A program made the position numbers and the translations under genes. Of a stretch of DNA of 50,782 nucleotides, positions 40,244 through 50,136 are shown one piece after another. The notes under the pieces are model-generated. The model saw nothing but the letters and a program-made list of their open reading frames with translations, had not been told where the DNA came from and searched no databases. The stretch is from JAJFTV01 sp964532655 (lineage in GTDB: Bacteria > Chloroflexota > Anaerolineae > Anaerolineales > Anaerolineaceae). Positions within the stretch are counted from its first letter, which is position 1. Each line of letters opens with the position of its first letter. The DNA lies in the NCBI GenBank assembly GCA_964532655.1, contig CAZHMZ010000007.1, positions 1 to 50,782 of the forward strand, written 5' to 3'.

Positions 40244-42421
40244 TTATTTTTCGTACAGGCTGTAATTGTCAAACAGCACGATCGATCCGCCTTTTTCATC
40301 GGATTCAGCCAGCAGACCCACATCACCTGATTTGAGTGTGGAGTCGGTGGTTGTCGCCAATACTTCATCATTGAACTTCAAGGTCAGATTCTCACCCACA
40401 CATTCAATTCCCATCTTTTGCCATTCAGAGGAATTGATACGGCTGTCCGGGGTCCATTCCACCAGCGTGGTGTAATCGTTGTTGTACCGCAGCCAGATGG
40501 TGTAATACCCATCCTCGCTGAATTCGAACCCGTAGAAGTTTTCGTTGGCATCACAACGGCACAACATGCCGTAAGCGGTCACGCCGGTGGTGTTGCCCAT
40601 TTTGACATCCGCACTCATCTGGATATCGGTCAGGCTGTACCCCATGTAGATCCATGACAACCATTCCGTTTCGATTACTTCCACGCGATATATCCCGTCT
40701 TCATATGCAAAACTGTACTCCGAGGTTTCACCCACATAGAAACCACTGTCCGGGTCGGAGAAATCATCCAGCCATACCTCTGACCAGCCGGTGGTTGTGC
40801 TTGCCGGAACCGTTTGGGTGGGGGCGAATGTTTGCGTGGGCGCTGGTTGGGTGTGGGTGGGCTCCAGGGTGGGGGTGGGGGATTGCGGCGGGGCATTGGT
40901 GATCAGCACCCGTACCGACCGGGTGGCGCGGCGGGTGCCCACCAGTACATCCCAGTCTCCGGTGATATCTGCCGTCTGGCGGGGCATAAAGTAGAACGTG
41001 ATCTGCCGAGTGGCGTCCGGGGCTAACGTCAGATCAAAGGTATAAACCGGGCTACCATCCGATTCGTTGTTTGTGGAACCGGTGTACAGCGGCGAGGTGG
41101 TGTTGATCGATGCGATCTGCAGCATCGATTTGGGAAGCTCAATGCCGGTGATCTGCATATCCTTGCTGGTGTCATTGCGCATGGCCACCACCACCTGAAA
41201 TTCGCTGCCCATTTGGATGGTGGGCGATACGCTGATTTCCACTGCCAGACCGTCTGGCGGGAAACCCAGCATGGACATGACTGCGTTGTACCCTCCGGCC
41301 AACAGCGCCACGCCGATACACACAGCCACAAAGACAAGAACCCCGCAGGTGATCCAGATTTTTTTGTTCTTTTTGACAGGGATGGCCGGATTGGAGGGGG
41401 AGCTGGCAGCCTGCGGCATACTGGTCTGGAACGGCGGCGGGGTGTGAGATGGCGTCGATACGGCGGGAGGTTGCCCGGTTTGAAACGGGGGTGGTGTGGG
41501 AGTGGGCCGCTCAACCGGATGAACGGCTGTTTGCGCTGGATTGGTTTGGGCCATCACAGGTTGCGTGGAATACATGCGTGTAGTCGAACTGTTGGCGTTT
41601 TCCACCACTTCCTGCAGGGCCTGGGCAAATTCTGCCATATCCTTAAAACGGTCATCCGGTTTTTTAGCCAGCGCTTTCACCAGAATTGCCTCTACATTAT
41701 CGGGCAGGTTGGGTACATACTGGCGGGGTGGGGGGAGCGGATCGGCAATTTGCTTGTACATGACCGCCATGGGGGTATCGGCGCGGTAGGGTTTCTGGCC
41801 GGTTACCATCTCATAGAAGACAACCCCAAGGGCGTAGATATCCGCCCGGTGATCCACCGTTTCGCCCAACCCCTGCTCGGGGGCCATATATTCGGGTGTT
41901 CCCACGCCGATACCGGTGCCGGTGAGCTGAACAGCATCCGGATTGTCGAGAATCTTGGCGATACCAAAATCCGAGAGCATCAGATGATTGCTGTCGGTCA
42001 TGAGGAAGTTGGACGGCTTAACATCGCGGTGAATGATGTTCTGTTTGTGGGTATACCCCAGGGCTTCAGCGATCGGCATCAACATCCGGGCCGCTTCGCG
42101 CCACGGGATGGGTTTGCCCAACAACTTCTTCAATGTGTCGCCGCGCATGTACTCCATCACCAAATAAGGCGAGCCGTCATGTTCGCCGTAATCCAGCACC
42201 TTGACGATATTGGGGTGTGAGAGCCGCGCCAGCGCCTTGGCTTCCCGCTCAAAACGCTTGAGGAACATCTCATCCCGCACAATATCTGAACGGATCACTT
42301 TGACCGCAACATCACGTTCCAACCGCGAATCAAAAGCTTTGTACACGGTGGCCATCCCGCCCACGCCGATTTTTTCTGCGATGCAATAACGGCCAACATA
42401 CTGTCCGGGTAATTCGCTCAT
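40244..42421 (-). CDS. Transmembrane Ser/Thr protein kinase with external LamG-like sensor
   Basis: Hanks-type kinase of 725 residues. The kinase domain (10-270) has GVGGMATVY, Lys41, HRDVKPSNFL (131-140), DFG (151-153) and GTPEYMAPEQ. A Pro/Thr-rich juxtamembrane stretch leads to one TM at about 362-388. Outside are a beta domain (395-515), a Thr/Pro-rich linker with repeated PTQT-like sequence, and a C-terminal concanavalin-like domain (about 545-725) with WSEVWLDDFSDPDSGFYVGE. The layout is that of Chloroflexota sensor kinases, with carbohydrate or envelope binding outside and phosphorylation inside. AAAGGTG precedes the ATG at 42421; the upstream extension to 42472 is unlikely. No PASTA repeats and no cognate phosphatase nearby. 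Confidence 0.92.
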   Translation of the reverse strand: MSELPGQYVGRYCIAEKIGVGGMATVYKAFDSRLERDVAVKVIRSDIVRDEMFLKRFEREAKALARLSHPNIVKVLDYGEHDGSPYLVMEYMRGDTLKKLLGKPIPWREAARMLMPIAEALGYTHKQNIIHRDVKPSNFLMTDSNHLMLSDFGIAKILDNPDAVQLTGTGIGVGTPEYMAPEQGLGETVDHRADIYALGVVFYEMVTGQKPYRADTPMAVMYKQIADPLPPPRQYVPNLPDNVEAILVKALAKKPDDRFKDMAEFAQALQEVVENANSSTTRMYSTQPVMAQTNPAQTAVHPVERPTPTPPPFQTGQPPAVSTPSHTPPPFQTSMPQAASSPSNPAIPVKKNKKIWITCGVLVFVAVCIGVALLAGGYNAVMSMLGFPPDGLAVEISVSPTIQMGSEFQVVVAMRNDTSKDMQITGIELPKSMLQIASINTTSPLYTGSTNNESDGSPVYTFDLTLAPDATRQITFYFMPRQTADITGDWDVLVGTRRATRSVRVLITNAPPQSPTPTLEPTHTQPAPTQTFAPTQTVPASTTTGWSEVWLDDFSDPDSGFYVGETSEYSFAYEDGIYRVEVIETEWLSWIYMGYSLTDIQMSADVKMGNTTGVTAYGMLCRCDANENFYGFEFSEDGYYTIWLRYNNDYTTLVEWTPDSRINSSEWQKMGIECVGENLTLKFNDEVLATTTDSTLKSGDVGLLAESDEKGGSIVLFDNYSLYEK

Positions 42422-42603
42422 ATTCACCTTTAGATAGGGTACTATTATTGTAAGTTCGGTCTTTCGGCTCAATTTTACACTAAATCTGGTGGTTGATTCC
42501 TAACCAAAACCCGGCTCATCATCCGGATCCTGCCCCTGATAAACCGGGGTGGGATACTCCCTCACAACCAAAATCATCTCGTTGTTCGCCGGTCCGGAGA
42601 AAC

Positions 42604-43524
42604 ATGTACACACAGCGCCCTTACAATGGATCAGCCGATCAAACAAGTATGCAGCAGCTTGCGCTGGAGTATTTCACGCATCAACTGCACAGCATCGATT
42701 TACCATACCGTTTCAGTTCGCCTGCCCTCGAAGATGCGCGCAACGCGGCATTGTGGATGGATGAACAGGGAAGCCTGGCCGGTTGGGCGGTGATGCAACT
42801 GCCGTTCTGGACGGTGGATATCGCCTGCTGTCCTGACGCCATCCCGCAGCTATACCCGTTGATCCTGCAGTGGGCTGTGAAGCGGGGGGCTGAATTAAAC
42901 GCGGAGGGGGCAGAGCGCGAAGCCTGGTTTATCCCAGTTTTTGAAGATCAGCAGGAACACATCCGCATCCTGCAAGAACACGGCTGGGTGTCACAGGTTG
43001 ATGCGCCGGTGGACCCGTGGAGCAAGGTGTGGATGCAGCATGCCGGGGTGCAGGCAGTCCCCTCGACACCGGCGCCGGTGGGATGCACCATCCGCCTCTT
43101 GCGCTGCGATACGGAAATTGACGCGTATGTGGATCTGCACCGCAACGTGTTCGAGACCAAAAACATGAACCTTGCCTGGCGCTGGCGCATCCTGGATCAC
43201 CCAGCCTGCCAGCCGCAGTTGAACCTGATGGTGGAAGACTCCAGCGGGGATTTGTGCGGCTTTTTCATCGGCTGGCTCGGGCAGGTGGATGGCAATGTGT
43301 ACGGACAGGTGGAGCCAATGGGCATCAGCCCGACTTATCAGGGAGCCGGGCTTGGCAGAGCGTTACTTTCTGAAGGGCTGAAACGCATGTATGAACTGGG
43401 AGCCGGTTCGGTATATGTGGAAACAGATTTTTTCCGTGGCTCGGCTCTGGCATTATATGAACGATGCGGATTTGCTATTCGCCGGAAGCTGCCGGTATTA
43501 CGGAAAGACTTTCCCCTTAAATAA
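42604..43524 (+). CDS. GNAT-family N-acetyltransferase
   Basis: Acetyl-CoA-dependent acyltransferase of 306 residues with two GNAT-like halves. The N-terminal half (1-165) is degenerate. The C-terminal half (180-306) has the acetyl-CoA loop MGISPTYQGAGLGRALLSEG and the ending SALALYERCGFAIRRKLPVL. GGAGAAAC precedes the ATG at 42604; the upstream frame to 42493 is Pro-rich and probably not translated. Divergent from the Ser/Thr kinase gene, with no partner. Substrate unknown. Confidence 0.85.
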   Translation: MYTQRPYNGSADQTSMQQLALEYFTHQLHSIDLPYRFSSPALEDARNAALWMDEQGSLAGWAVMQLPFWTVDIACCPDAIPQLYPLILQWAVKRGAELNAEGAEREAWFIPVFEDQQEHIRILQEHGWVSQVDAPVDPWSKVWMQHAGVQAVPSTPAPVGCTIRLLRCDTEIDAYVDLHRNVFETKNMNLAWRWRILDHPACQPQLNLMVEDSSGDLCGFFIGWLGQVDGNVYGQVEPMGISPTYQGAGLGRALLSEGLKRMYELGAGSVYVETDFFRGSALALYERCGFAIRRKLPVLRKDFPLK

Positions 43525-43547
43525 ACCGGATGACTCGCAGCGCACTT

Positions 43548-45299
43548 CTATTTGAGCAGTGTATCGATTTGCGAGCGCAGCATCGATAATCCCTGACGCA
43601 TATCCTGCAGGATTCCCTCAACCTTTTCCATACGTTCCCGTTCGGCGTGGACATAGCGGGTATACGGGATGACGTTTTCACGCAGCCGGGCCACCGACTG
43701 TTGTGATTCCCGGTCAAACTCACGTGTGAGCGCAGAAACCAGGTGGGTGCGGAACTCGGTCATCTTCTGCCGGAAATTCTCTTTGGCTTTGCGGCGTTTG
43801 TAGGGAATGACAAAGAAGCCCAATACCGCCAGTGTGCCCGCCGCCACCATGCCGGTGATATCCAGCGCTGACGAGACCACCGCGGTGGTGACCAGTGTGC
43901 CCAGGCTGACTGCGCCCACCTCAAATAGGGCTGTCTGCGCCACGGCTGCTTCCACCTGCCGGGCAAGCTGGCTGGCTTCTTCGTTGCGGTCGTAGCTTTC
44001 GATCAGCAGTTTGGCACGCTCGCCCACCGAGTCGATCAACTCGCGCCGACGGCCGGCTTGCGAGCTTCCGCCCGATCCGACAATGTGCTCCAGATTTAGC
44101 GCCTGGCGGCGCTGCAGATAGGTCATGATTTGCTGCCACTCGCGCAGATCCTTCTCCACCAGCCAGTCGATCAGCCGTTGAACCTGATCTTCCAGTTGAG
44201 CCGGTACATCCTGCAGCACCTCTTTTTCAAACTCAGCCCTGACGCGGTCGCCGCGGATGAGGTTGTGAATGTTGGTCAGGCGCAGGGTGGTGTCAAAGAA
44301 ATCCAGCCCACGCAGTTCAAGCCGCTGAAGAATATTCTCCAGCTCGGCGATGCGCGGGGTCAGTTCGTTTTGCAGTTCGCTTTCGTGTGCGTTGATGGCC
44401 GTCTCAATGGAGGAGACCGTCTGGCGGTCCTCTGAAAGATCGGCAGATTGTGTCCGGTTTACCTGCTCAGCCTGGACAATCAAGTTTTCGGCCACCCCAA
44501 GCGGATTTTGCAGCTTCAGCCGTAAACGGGTATCATCATCCAGCGTGGATGTGATGTAGCGCTCCAGCGATTCCAGGCGGCTGGCCGCCCGCAACTGGCG
44601 GCGCTGATCCGGATCGGTTTCGGTGAGGGCGCGTTGAGCCCAGCGCGCGGAAACCGCAAACAGTTCAGGGGTATCCCCCAGCACGCCGGAAACATGCTTC
44701 AGAATAAAGGAGCGCGCCTCTTCCAGGGCATCTTCGTTTTCAAAAATATCGGCCTTGTTGAGCACAAAGACCACTTTTTTCCCCCAGGCCAGGATACGCT
44801 GCAAAAACTGACGCTCGCTTTCGGTGAGGGGCCGGTCCGCCGAGGTGGTAAACAGCACCAGGTCACTGCGGGGCACAAATTCATCGGTCAGGCGCTCATG
44901 CTGGCGGATAATGGCATTGGTGCCGGGTGAATCGACGATGTTCAGTTCTTTCAGCAGCGGCAGCGGGTAGGTGATCACGGCGAAACCTTCATCCAATACC
45001 TGCTCGCCCGGTTCATCACCCCATTTCACCAGCGTGACCCGCGAGGTGGTGGGTGTCACCCCTTCCGGCAGCACCTTGGCTCCCAAAATGGCATTCACCA
45101 GGGCGCTCTTTCCGGCGTTGAACTCACCAACCACCACCACCAGGAACAACTCATCCAATTGAATAATGGCTTTTTGCAGGGCAGCCAGGCGTTCTTTGAG
45201 CAACTCCATTCCTGACAACTTTAAAAGCATATCAGACAGAGCTTCCTTTTCCTGGTTGACAAACAGCGATTGTTCGCGGGTCAGCATGGATTGTCGCAT
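43548..45299 (-). CDS. Dynamin-like GTPase
   Basis: Bacterial dynamin-like protein of 583 residues. The GTPase domain (about 50-240) has G1 GEFNAGKSALVN, G2 TPTTSRVT, G3 DSPGT and G4 NKAD. Long helical regions (260-450) flank it, and a hydrophobic paddle-like segment (about 475-520, SLGTLVTTAVVSSALDITGM, then LAVLGFFVIPY) anchors it to membrane. A C-terminal coiled coil completes the fold. GGAGAG lies 6 bases before the ATG. Likely role: membrane remodelling, fusion or stress protection. It is a single gene, where many bacteria have a pair. Confidence 0.92.
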   Translation of the reverse strand: MRQSMLTREQSLFVNQEKEALSDMLLKLSGMELLKERLAALQKAIIQLDELFLVVVVGEFNAGKSALVNAILGAKVLPEGVTPTTSRVTLVKWGDEPGEQVLDEGFAVITYPLPLLKELNIVDSPGTNAIIRQHERLTDEFVPRSDLVLFTTSADRPLTESERQFLQRILAWGKKVVFVLNKADIFENEDALEEARSFILKHVSGVLGDTPELFAVSARWAQRALTETDPDQRRQLRAASRLESLERYITSTLDDDTRLRLKLQNPLGVAENLIVQAEQVNRTQSADLSEDRQTVSSIETAINAHESELQNELTPRIAELENILQRLELRGLDFFDTTLRLTNIHNLIRGDRVRAEFEKEVLQDVPAQLEDQVQRLIDWLVEKDLREWQQIMTYLQRRQALNLEHIVGSGGSSQAGRRRELIDSVGERAKLLIESYDRNEEASQLARQVEAAVAQTALFEVGAVSLGTLVTTAVVSSALDITGMVAAGTLAVLGFFVIPYKRRKAKENFRQKMTEFRTHLVSALTREFDRESQQSVARLRENVIPYTRYVHAERERMEKVEGILQDMRQGLSMLRSQIDTLLK

Positions 45300-45407
45300 C
45301 GGGTTCTCTCCAGGGCGATGTGTAAGCCGGTTTCCTGATTGGAATCACGGCTGGTCTGCGCCAGTTCTTTCTCCATTATAGTCAGAAACAACCGTCTTTG
45401 CCCGCTT

Positions 45408-45968
45408 TCAATCGGTCAGACACCATATAAAACAGGGCGCGCTTCTGCTGGATGCGCGCCCTGCTGTTTCTGTGAGCTGAAGATTTGACCGTCTACCGCA
45501 CCTTCTCGTAGGCCTCCAGCAGCGGTTCAATTTCGATTTTTTCATCTGATACATTACCTGCATCACGCTGGCAACCCTGGCCGGGTCGCTATCCGACATC
45601 AGTTTGTTGATAACTGTGGGAACCACCTGCCAGGAAAGACCGAATTTGTCGGTCAGCCAGCCGCACTGGTCTTCCATGCCGCCTTCGGTCAGTTTTTCCC
45701 AGTAATAATCTATCTCGGCCTGGTTTTCGCAGTTGATCATAAACGAAGTGGCCGGCGTAAATTTGAACTCGGGACCTCCGTTCAACGCGATAAAACTCTG
45801 TCCGTCCAGTGTAAACTCAACAACCATCACGGTTCCCGCCGGCATCGGGCCGCCCTCGCCGTAAGCGACGATCGAGTCTATTTTTGAATTGGGAAAAATG
45901 GAGGTATACAAACGCGCAGCTTCTTCAGCCTGACCGTCATACCAGAAATTGGTCACAATTTTTTGCAT
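45408..45968 (-). CDS. VOC-family (PhnB / 3-demethylubiquinone-type) protein, frameshifted at 3' end
   Basis: Glyoxalase/VOC-fold protein of the PhnB-like group. Residues 1-133 from MQKIVTNFWYDGQAEEAARL to VMQVMYQMKK match the family. In the current frame the tail then turns into an Arg/Cys-rich stretch unlike the family and runs to 45408. If one A is added to the A6 run at 45537-45542, the protein ends with IEIEPLLEAYEKVR at a stop at 45493-45495, which is the normal family ending. A terminator hairpin (45433-45463) lies inside the out-of-frame tail, which confirms that the gene should end at 45493. Either a true mutation, slippage at the A run, or a sequencing error. An AAAGGGG site supports the ATG at 45968. 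Confidence 0.82.
   Translation of the reverse strand: MQKIVTNFWYDGQAEEAARLYTSIFPNSKIDSIVAYGEGGPMPAGTVMVVEFTLDGQSFIALNGGPEFKFTPATSFMINCENQAEIDYYWEKLTEGGMEDQCGWLTDKFGLSWQVVPTVINKLMSDSDPARVASVMQVMYQMKKSKLNRCWRPTRRCGRRSNLQLTETAGRASSRSAPCFIWCLTD
45433..45463 (-). terminator. Terminator of the VOC gene
   Basis: CAGGGCGCGC and GCGCGCCCTG form a perfect 10-bp stem with an 11-base loop. TTTTATATGG follows on the minus strand. Confidence 0.8.
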
Positions 45969-46281
45969 ACAGTTCGCCCCTTTCCTGCTTTTGATAAGCA
46001 ATACATGCAGCATATCATGCCGTTTTTCTATTGAAAAGAGGATATATAGAACATTAATTCTGATTTAATCTAAAAAACCGTTGTAGGAAAGCCCGGTAGT
46101 TTGTTTTGATGAATGCAAAAGTCACAAAAAGATCATCGCCAGATAATTGATTGTACGACGCGGGATTAGTGGGCGGATTTTCCCCTTATAATTGTGGAAT
46201 ACGAAAGCTTGGGTGGGTGGTTTCCGCTTTCCATGGGCTTTTATGTTCCAGCGCCACATACCAGTTTTGATGAGCTAAAAA
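45969..46281. other. Spacer between VOC gene and membrane protein gene
   Basis: AT-rich spacer without a credible gene. A rightward -10 box TATAAT is at 46187-46192 with only a weak -35. No hairpin or repeat stands out. Confidence 0.4.
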
Positions 46282-48477
46282 ATGTCGAAAACCCTGCGGG
46301 CTATTATTCCGCCTTTGTTTCTTTCCGCCTGTTCAGCGGTTGTTCTGCTTTACCTGATTGGCACGTTTTTACCAATCGCCGCTTATCCGCAATGGGGCAG
46401 GATTGTTGTTCTGGCGGTGGGTTGGGTCATTTTCTTTTTTTTGCTGAGGTATGTTTGGAGACGATGGATTCTCCCACGTTGGGAAACGGTTCACGACAGG
46501 CGGCTTTTTCATTTGTTGATGGCCGCGGGTCTGACCCTACTCACCCTTTCATTGACGCTTTATTTTTCGCCATTATATCCGGCTGATCATCTCATCACCA
46601 TCCGTTCAGATGATCCCTTTTACTTCGTTAATTTGACCGTGAATATCAGAGAGACGAAATGGATTGTAGAGCCAACAGAATATGAGTTTATCGGTCAGTG
46701 GGTGCGCGGCGATCATTTTTCAGCGGATCATCAGGAAAGTTCGCCTGCCGAAATTCGTTTGCGAGATGAATTTGAGACCAGTGATCCGGCGTATTACCAG
46801 TTCAGCTTTATTCGCGAAGGGCAACCAGCGGAAATTGATATCTCCATCAATCAGGAAACACACCATCTGCAAATTCCGGCAGCGGAGAACGACAGTCAGA
46901 CGTACGCCAACTTCAACATTTTGATGCCCGAGGGCGATACTTATTCAACCGTCTTCCGGATCTTTTTAATGGCGTTTCCGGTAATCCGCTTTGTCAGCCT
47001 GTTTCTGTTTTTCTTTATCGCATCGGTTTTTATCGGTAGCCGGTCTTCCAACAAGCAGAACCAGATACTGGAGTACTTTCTGCTTTTTGTACTAACTTAT
47101 CTGCTAAACAACGCTCTGGAATTTCAAAACGAATTTATCAACTTCTGGAACCAGCAACCGTGGTTGATTCTGGCTGCGGTGGCTGCGTTGATACTGGTGC
47201 CCATCGGGTTGTCTGTTCTGGTTAAAAAACGCCCCCGACTTGAGGGATGGCTGTTGATATTTGTTTTTGCCCTGGCGGTGGCCCTGCGCATCTATTGGGT
47301 AAACATGGTACCCACGGCCCAGGTTTCCGATTTTGGAGATTTTCACCGTTGGGCGCTCCAGTTAGCCCGCGGCGAACCCGGTCTGGTGATGAGTTATTAT
47401 TTTGACTTCACCCGCCTGCTCTCACTGCTGTACCGTATTTACCCATCCGACCGAACGGCGGTGGCTATCAATATCTTCTCTTCCCTCGTAACGATGGCCG
47501 GGCTGGTTTGGGTTTGCCAGCAGACCGGTCACCGGCAGGCAGGTCTCAGTGCGGCCTGGATTTTCGCAGTTTTACCATCACAGTGTGGGATGATAGGCCT
47601 GGTTTGTACAGATATCATTTCGACCGCTGCGCTGGTCCTTTGTACGGGCTTTCTCATTCGCTACATCTACCAGCCTAGGTGGTACTGGCTGTCAGCAGGA
47701 GGGTTTTGCCTGGCGGCAGGTTTTATGATCCGGGGCGTAGTGATCATGTACGCGCCGCTTTTCCTGCTGCCGCTGCTGTTTCAAGGCAAAATTGCACCCG
47801 CAAAGTTGGGAAAAGCCGCTCTCTTTTCACTGGTCGGTTTCGCTGCCGGGGTACTGCTGATCAAAACTGCTGTCATTCCGGCACGTGTGGATAATATGCG
47901 ATTCTCCGAATATAAAATTGCCACTGATACGTTGCTAAAAGGCACAAATATCGAAGCCAAAGGACGTAATAATCCTCCTGACACGCGCCTGGTACATGGG
48001 TGGACCCGCCAGGAAGCATTTCAAAAGGGCGTTCCTCTGATCCTCAACCGAATTTTTTCGGATCCGGCAGCGTATTACCGGTTTCTTAAGGTGAAATACA
48101 ATCATTTCCTGGCCACAGATGCCTATGGGGCCGATCTGGCGTTTTTGGGATCCGATATGGATTATGAGACGTTTCAAGCACGCTGGAAAATTCCCACCCC
48201 TGATGTGCGTCGTGGGTATGCTCAGATCAGTGAGTACGGTTACTGGTGTTTGCTGGCAGGCGCGCTGTTCTTATTGTTCAAGTTTCGTCCTTCCCACCGC
48301 CATATCGGCTGGTTCAGTTTAAGTGTACTGCTGCTGGCACTGGCAGCATTTGCCTTTTTTGAGGTACAGCCCCGTTATCACATACCGTTGATTCCGTTTT
48401 TGGTATTGCTGTCAGCGCTTGGACTTTCGCCGGTCTCTGGAAAGAATGATTCGGGGATCCAGACAGATTTATTGTGA
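46282..48477 (+). CDS. Polytopic membrane protein with GT-C (PMT/GT39-like) glycosyltransferase region
   Basis: Membrane protein of 731 residues. Two or three N-terminal TM segments (about 10-95), an extracytoplasmic beta-like domain (about 105-225), then about ten TM segments. The region from 330 on (VALRIYWVNMVPTAQVSDFG, then DFHRWALQLARGEPG) matches the acidic first loop of GT-C enzymes, which use polyprenyl-phosphate sugars, and RFSEYKIATDTLLKGTNIEA belongs to the later external loops. It ends with a short cytoplasmic tail. The N-terminal external insert is unusual. Probable surface-polymer or protein glycosylation; not tied to any pathway here. The upstream RBS is weak. Confidence 0.75.
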   Translation: MSKTLRAIIPPLFLSACSAVVLLYLIGTFLPIAAYPQWGRIVVLAVGWVIFFFLLRYVWRRWILPRWETVHDRRLFHLLMAAGLTLLTLSLTLYFSPLYPADHLITIRSDDPFYFVNLTVNIRETKWIVEPTEYEFIGQWVRGDHFSADHQESSPAEIRLRDEFETSDPAYYQFSFIREGQPAEIDISINQETHHLQIPAAENDSQTYANFNILMPEGDTYSTVFRIFLMAFPVIRFVSLFLFFFIASVFIGSRSSNKQNQILEYFLLFVLTYLLNNALEFQNEFINFWNQQPWLILAAVAALILVPIGLSVLVKKRPRLEGWLLIFVFALAVALRIYWVNMVPTAQVSDFGDFHRWALQLARGEPGLVMSYYFDFTRLLSLLYRIYPSDRTAVAINIFSSLVTMAGLVWVCQQTGHRQAGLSAAWIFAVLPSQCGMIGLVCTDIISTAALVLCTGFLIRYIYQPRWYWLSAGGFCLAAGFMIRGVVIMYAPLFLLPLLFQGKIAPAKLGKAALFSLVGFAAGVLLIKTAVIPARVDNMRFSEYKIATDTLLKGTNIEAKGRNNPPDTRLVHGWTRQEAFQKGVPLILNRIFSDPAAYYRFLKVKYNHFLATDAYGADLAFLGSDMDYETFQARWKIPTPDVRRGYAQISEYGYWCLLAGALFLLFKFRPSHRHIGWFSLSVLLLALAAFAFFEVQPRYHIPLIPFLVLLSALGLSPVSGKNDSGIQTDLL

Positions 48478-48519
48478 ATCAAAGTTCACTCTCTGAGTAA
48501 TGAATTATAGAAAATGAAC

Positions 48520-48547
48520 AAATCCCCCTCCAAACGGAGGGGGATTT
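48520..48547. terminator. Bidirectional terminator between converging genes
   Basis: AAATCCCCCTCC and GGAGGGGGATTT form a perfect 12-bp stem with AAAC loop. It lies between the GT-C gene and the converging anti-sigma gene. Confidence 0.85.
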
Positions 48548-48582
48548 GCATCAGCAGCGAGTTTTCTAAAATTCGACCGGTT

Positions 48583-50136
48583 TTACGGCACCCACTGCAC
48601 CTGCCAGGTATTTTCAACCAGCACATTGATCTCACCCAGGGTGACGCGCACCGCGCCGGCCGGGTAGGCATCACGGCAAAGCATCACGTACTGGCCGGAG
48701 GAACTGTCGGGCATATGCTGGCCCATGTTGCTCAACCAGCAGTTAGTGTTTTCTTGGGTGATATCCAGCCACATCTGCATCTTGACCGACGGATCGGTCT
48801 CGACCGCGAAGTCGTATCCATAATCATAACCCTGCGAACCGTCAATATAATCAGGCGTACGGATGTCTTCAAAGCTGGCTGCGCGGGCAGAGGTGATCCT
48901 GACGGGGTAACCGGCTACGGTGAATTCTTCATCCAGTTCCCAGGTCTGGTCGTACTGCGGGTTTTCGCCGGCATCAAAGGTGAACGACATTTCATCCGAT
49001 GGCATCATGGGCGGATCGGTATACAGCGGGGCGTAAATGGCGGCTGCGTTTTCCACCACCAGGGTCAGCGGCCCGTCTGCGGGTTTGGAAGGCGAGGTGT
49101 AACCGAATTCGCTGCCCACACGGTGTTCAAACGGCTGCCAGACAAAATTACCGAGCATGTCAATGCGCTGTCCCTGCGAATCGATGGCGTAGACCGTGAT
49201 GGGCATGAGCGAAATCAACGAGGGATCGGCATTTTCAGCGTTGAAGGAGAAATACACTGCCACGGCGTTTTCCATCGGGATGATCTTGGTCAGATTCATG
49301 GTCACAACCGGAGCAGGCAGGTTGACAGGTTCCTCAGCGGGGGTAGCACTTTCGGGTTGTTCGCCTGCTTCAGTTTCTGCGGTCAGTTGAGCAGTCACCT
49401 CAACCGGGTCAGAGGCAACTTCCACCTCGATCACAGGTACCCCAACCACCTCACCGGCAGGAACCTCTTTCAATGCGAAGGGAACGGACCAGTCTTCCGG
49501 GGCTGCGCCGCGGCGGGCTGAGGGGATGCAATCGAGCAGGAAAGTCATGCTGCTCACATCCGTTGAGAGCGCGGCTTCATAAACGGGGGTCATGACATAC
49601 ACGTTTTGCGGATATTTCCCACTGGCGTCGCGTTCCAGTACGGTGCCATCCGGCAGCATCAGGCGGGCAGCGCCTTCATTGCTGGCCGTTTCACCGGGGT
49701 TGACACCGCCGCAAAAATCGGCGGGTGAAGCAGCAGCATCCTCTGCCAGAGAACCGTCATTATCGGACGCGATCCCGTTGACGCCATAAGCCAGTTCAAT
49801 GTGATCTTCATAGACGATGACATCAGAAATTGTGAGGGTTACACCATCGCGGGTGCTGACGACAGGTTCCTCCAGAATTCGGACGCCGGTGGTGTTCTCC
49901 ACCAGACCAAAACCGGGTATATATCCGAGTGCGCGGCCAAGCGCAAAAACCGTACCGCTTACTACCACCAGTGCAGCCAGCGTGAGCAAAGCCGCTTTCA
50001 ATGGGCGCAGACGTTTACCAAACATTGATGATTTCCTTTCGAGCCGGGCTGAGATAGCCGGCCACAGATTGGTGTTGTCCGGGATGCTGCGCCTGGTAAT
50101 TTGCTCCAATTCGTCTTTCAGCCAATTATTTTTCAT
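48583..50136 (-). CDS. Putative membrane anti-sigma factor with large external domain
   Basis: Protein of 517 residues. A short N-terminal cytoplasmic part (1-45, LKDELEQITRRSIPDNTNLW) is followed by one TM (about 47-66, LKAALLTLAALVVVSGTVFA) and a long extracytoplasmic region rich in beta strands, Glu and Pro. Similar short domains in this position bind ECF sigma factors, and the start overlaps the sigma gene stop by ATGA, so it is most likely the cognate anti-sigma. It shows no zinc-binding HxxxCxxC. The external part has several Cys residues (FCGGVN, LLDCIP, NCWLSN, LCRDAY) that may form disulfides. The signal sensed is unknown. Confidence 0.75.
   Translation of the reverse strand: MKNNWLKDELEQITRRSIPDNTNLWPAISARLERKSSMFGKRLRPLKAALLTLAALVVVSGTVFALGRALGYIPGFGLVENTTGVRILEEPVVSTRDGVTLTISDVIVYEDHIELAYGVNGIASDNDGSLAEDAAASPADFCGGVNPGETASNEGAARLMLPDGTVLERDASGKYPQNVYVMTPVYEAALSTDVSSMTFLLDCIPSARRGAAPEDWSVPFALKEVPAGEVVGVPVIEVEVASDPVEVTAQLTAETEAGEQPESATPAEEPVNLPAPVVTMNLTKIIPMENAVAVYFSFNAENADPSLISLMPITVYAIDSQGQRIDMLGNFVWQPFEHRVGSEFGYTSPSKPADGPLTLVVENAAAIYAPLYTDPPMMPSDEMSFTFDAGENPQYDQTWELDEEFTVAGYPVRITSARAASFEDIRTPDYIDGSQGYDYGYDFAVETDPSVKMQMWLDITQENTNCWLSNMGQHMPDSSSGQYVMLCRDAYPAGAVRVTLGEINVLVENTWQVQWVP

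Noticed and set aside
46194..46586. 130-residue frame overlapping the GT-C-like gene start
   Set aside because: Out of frame with the long membrane protein gene and without a recognisable fold; treated as a shadow.
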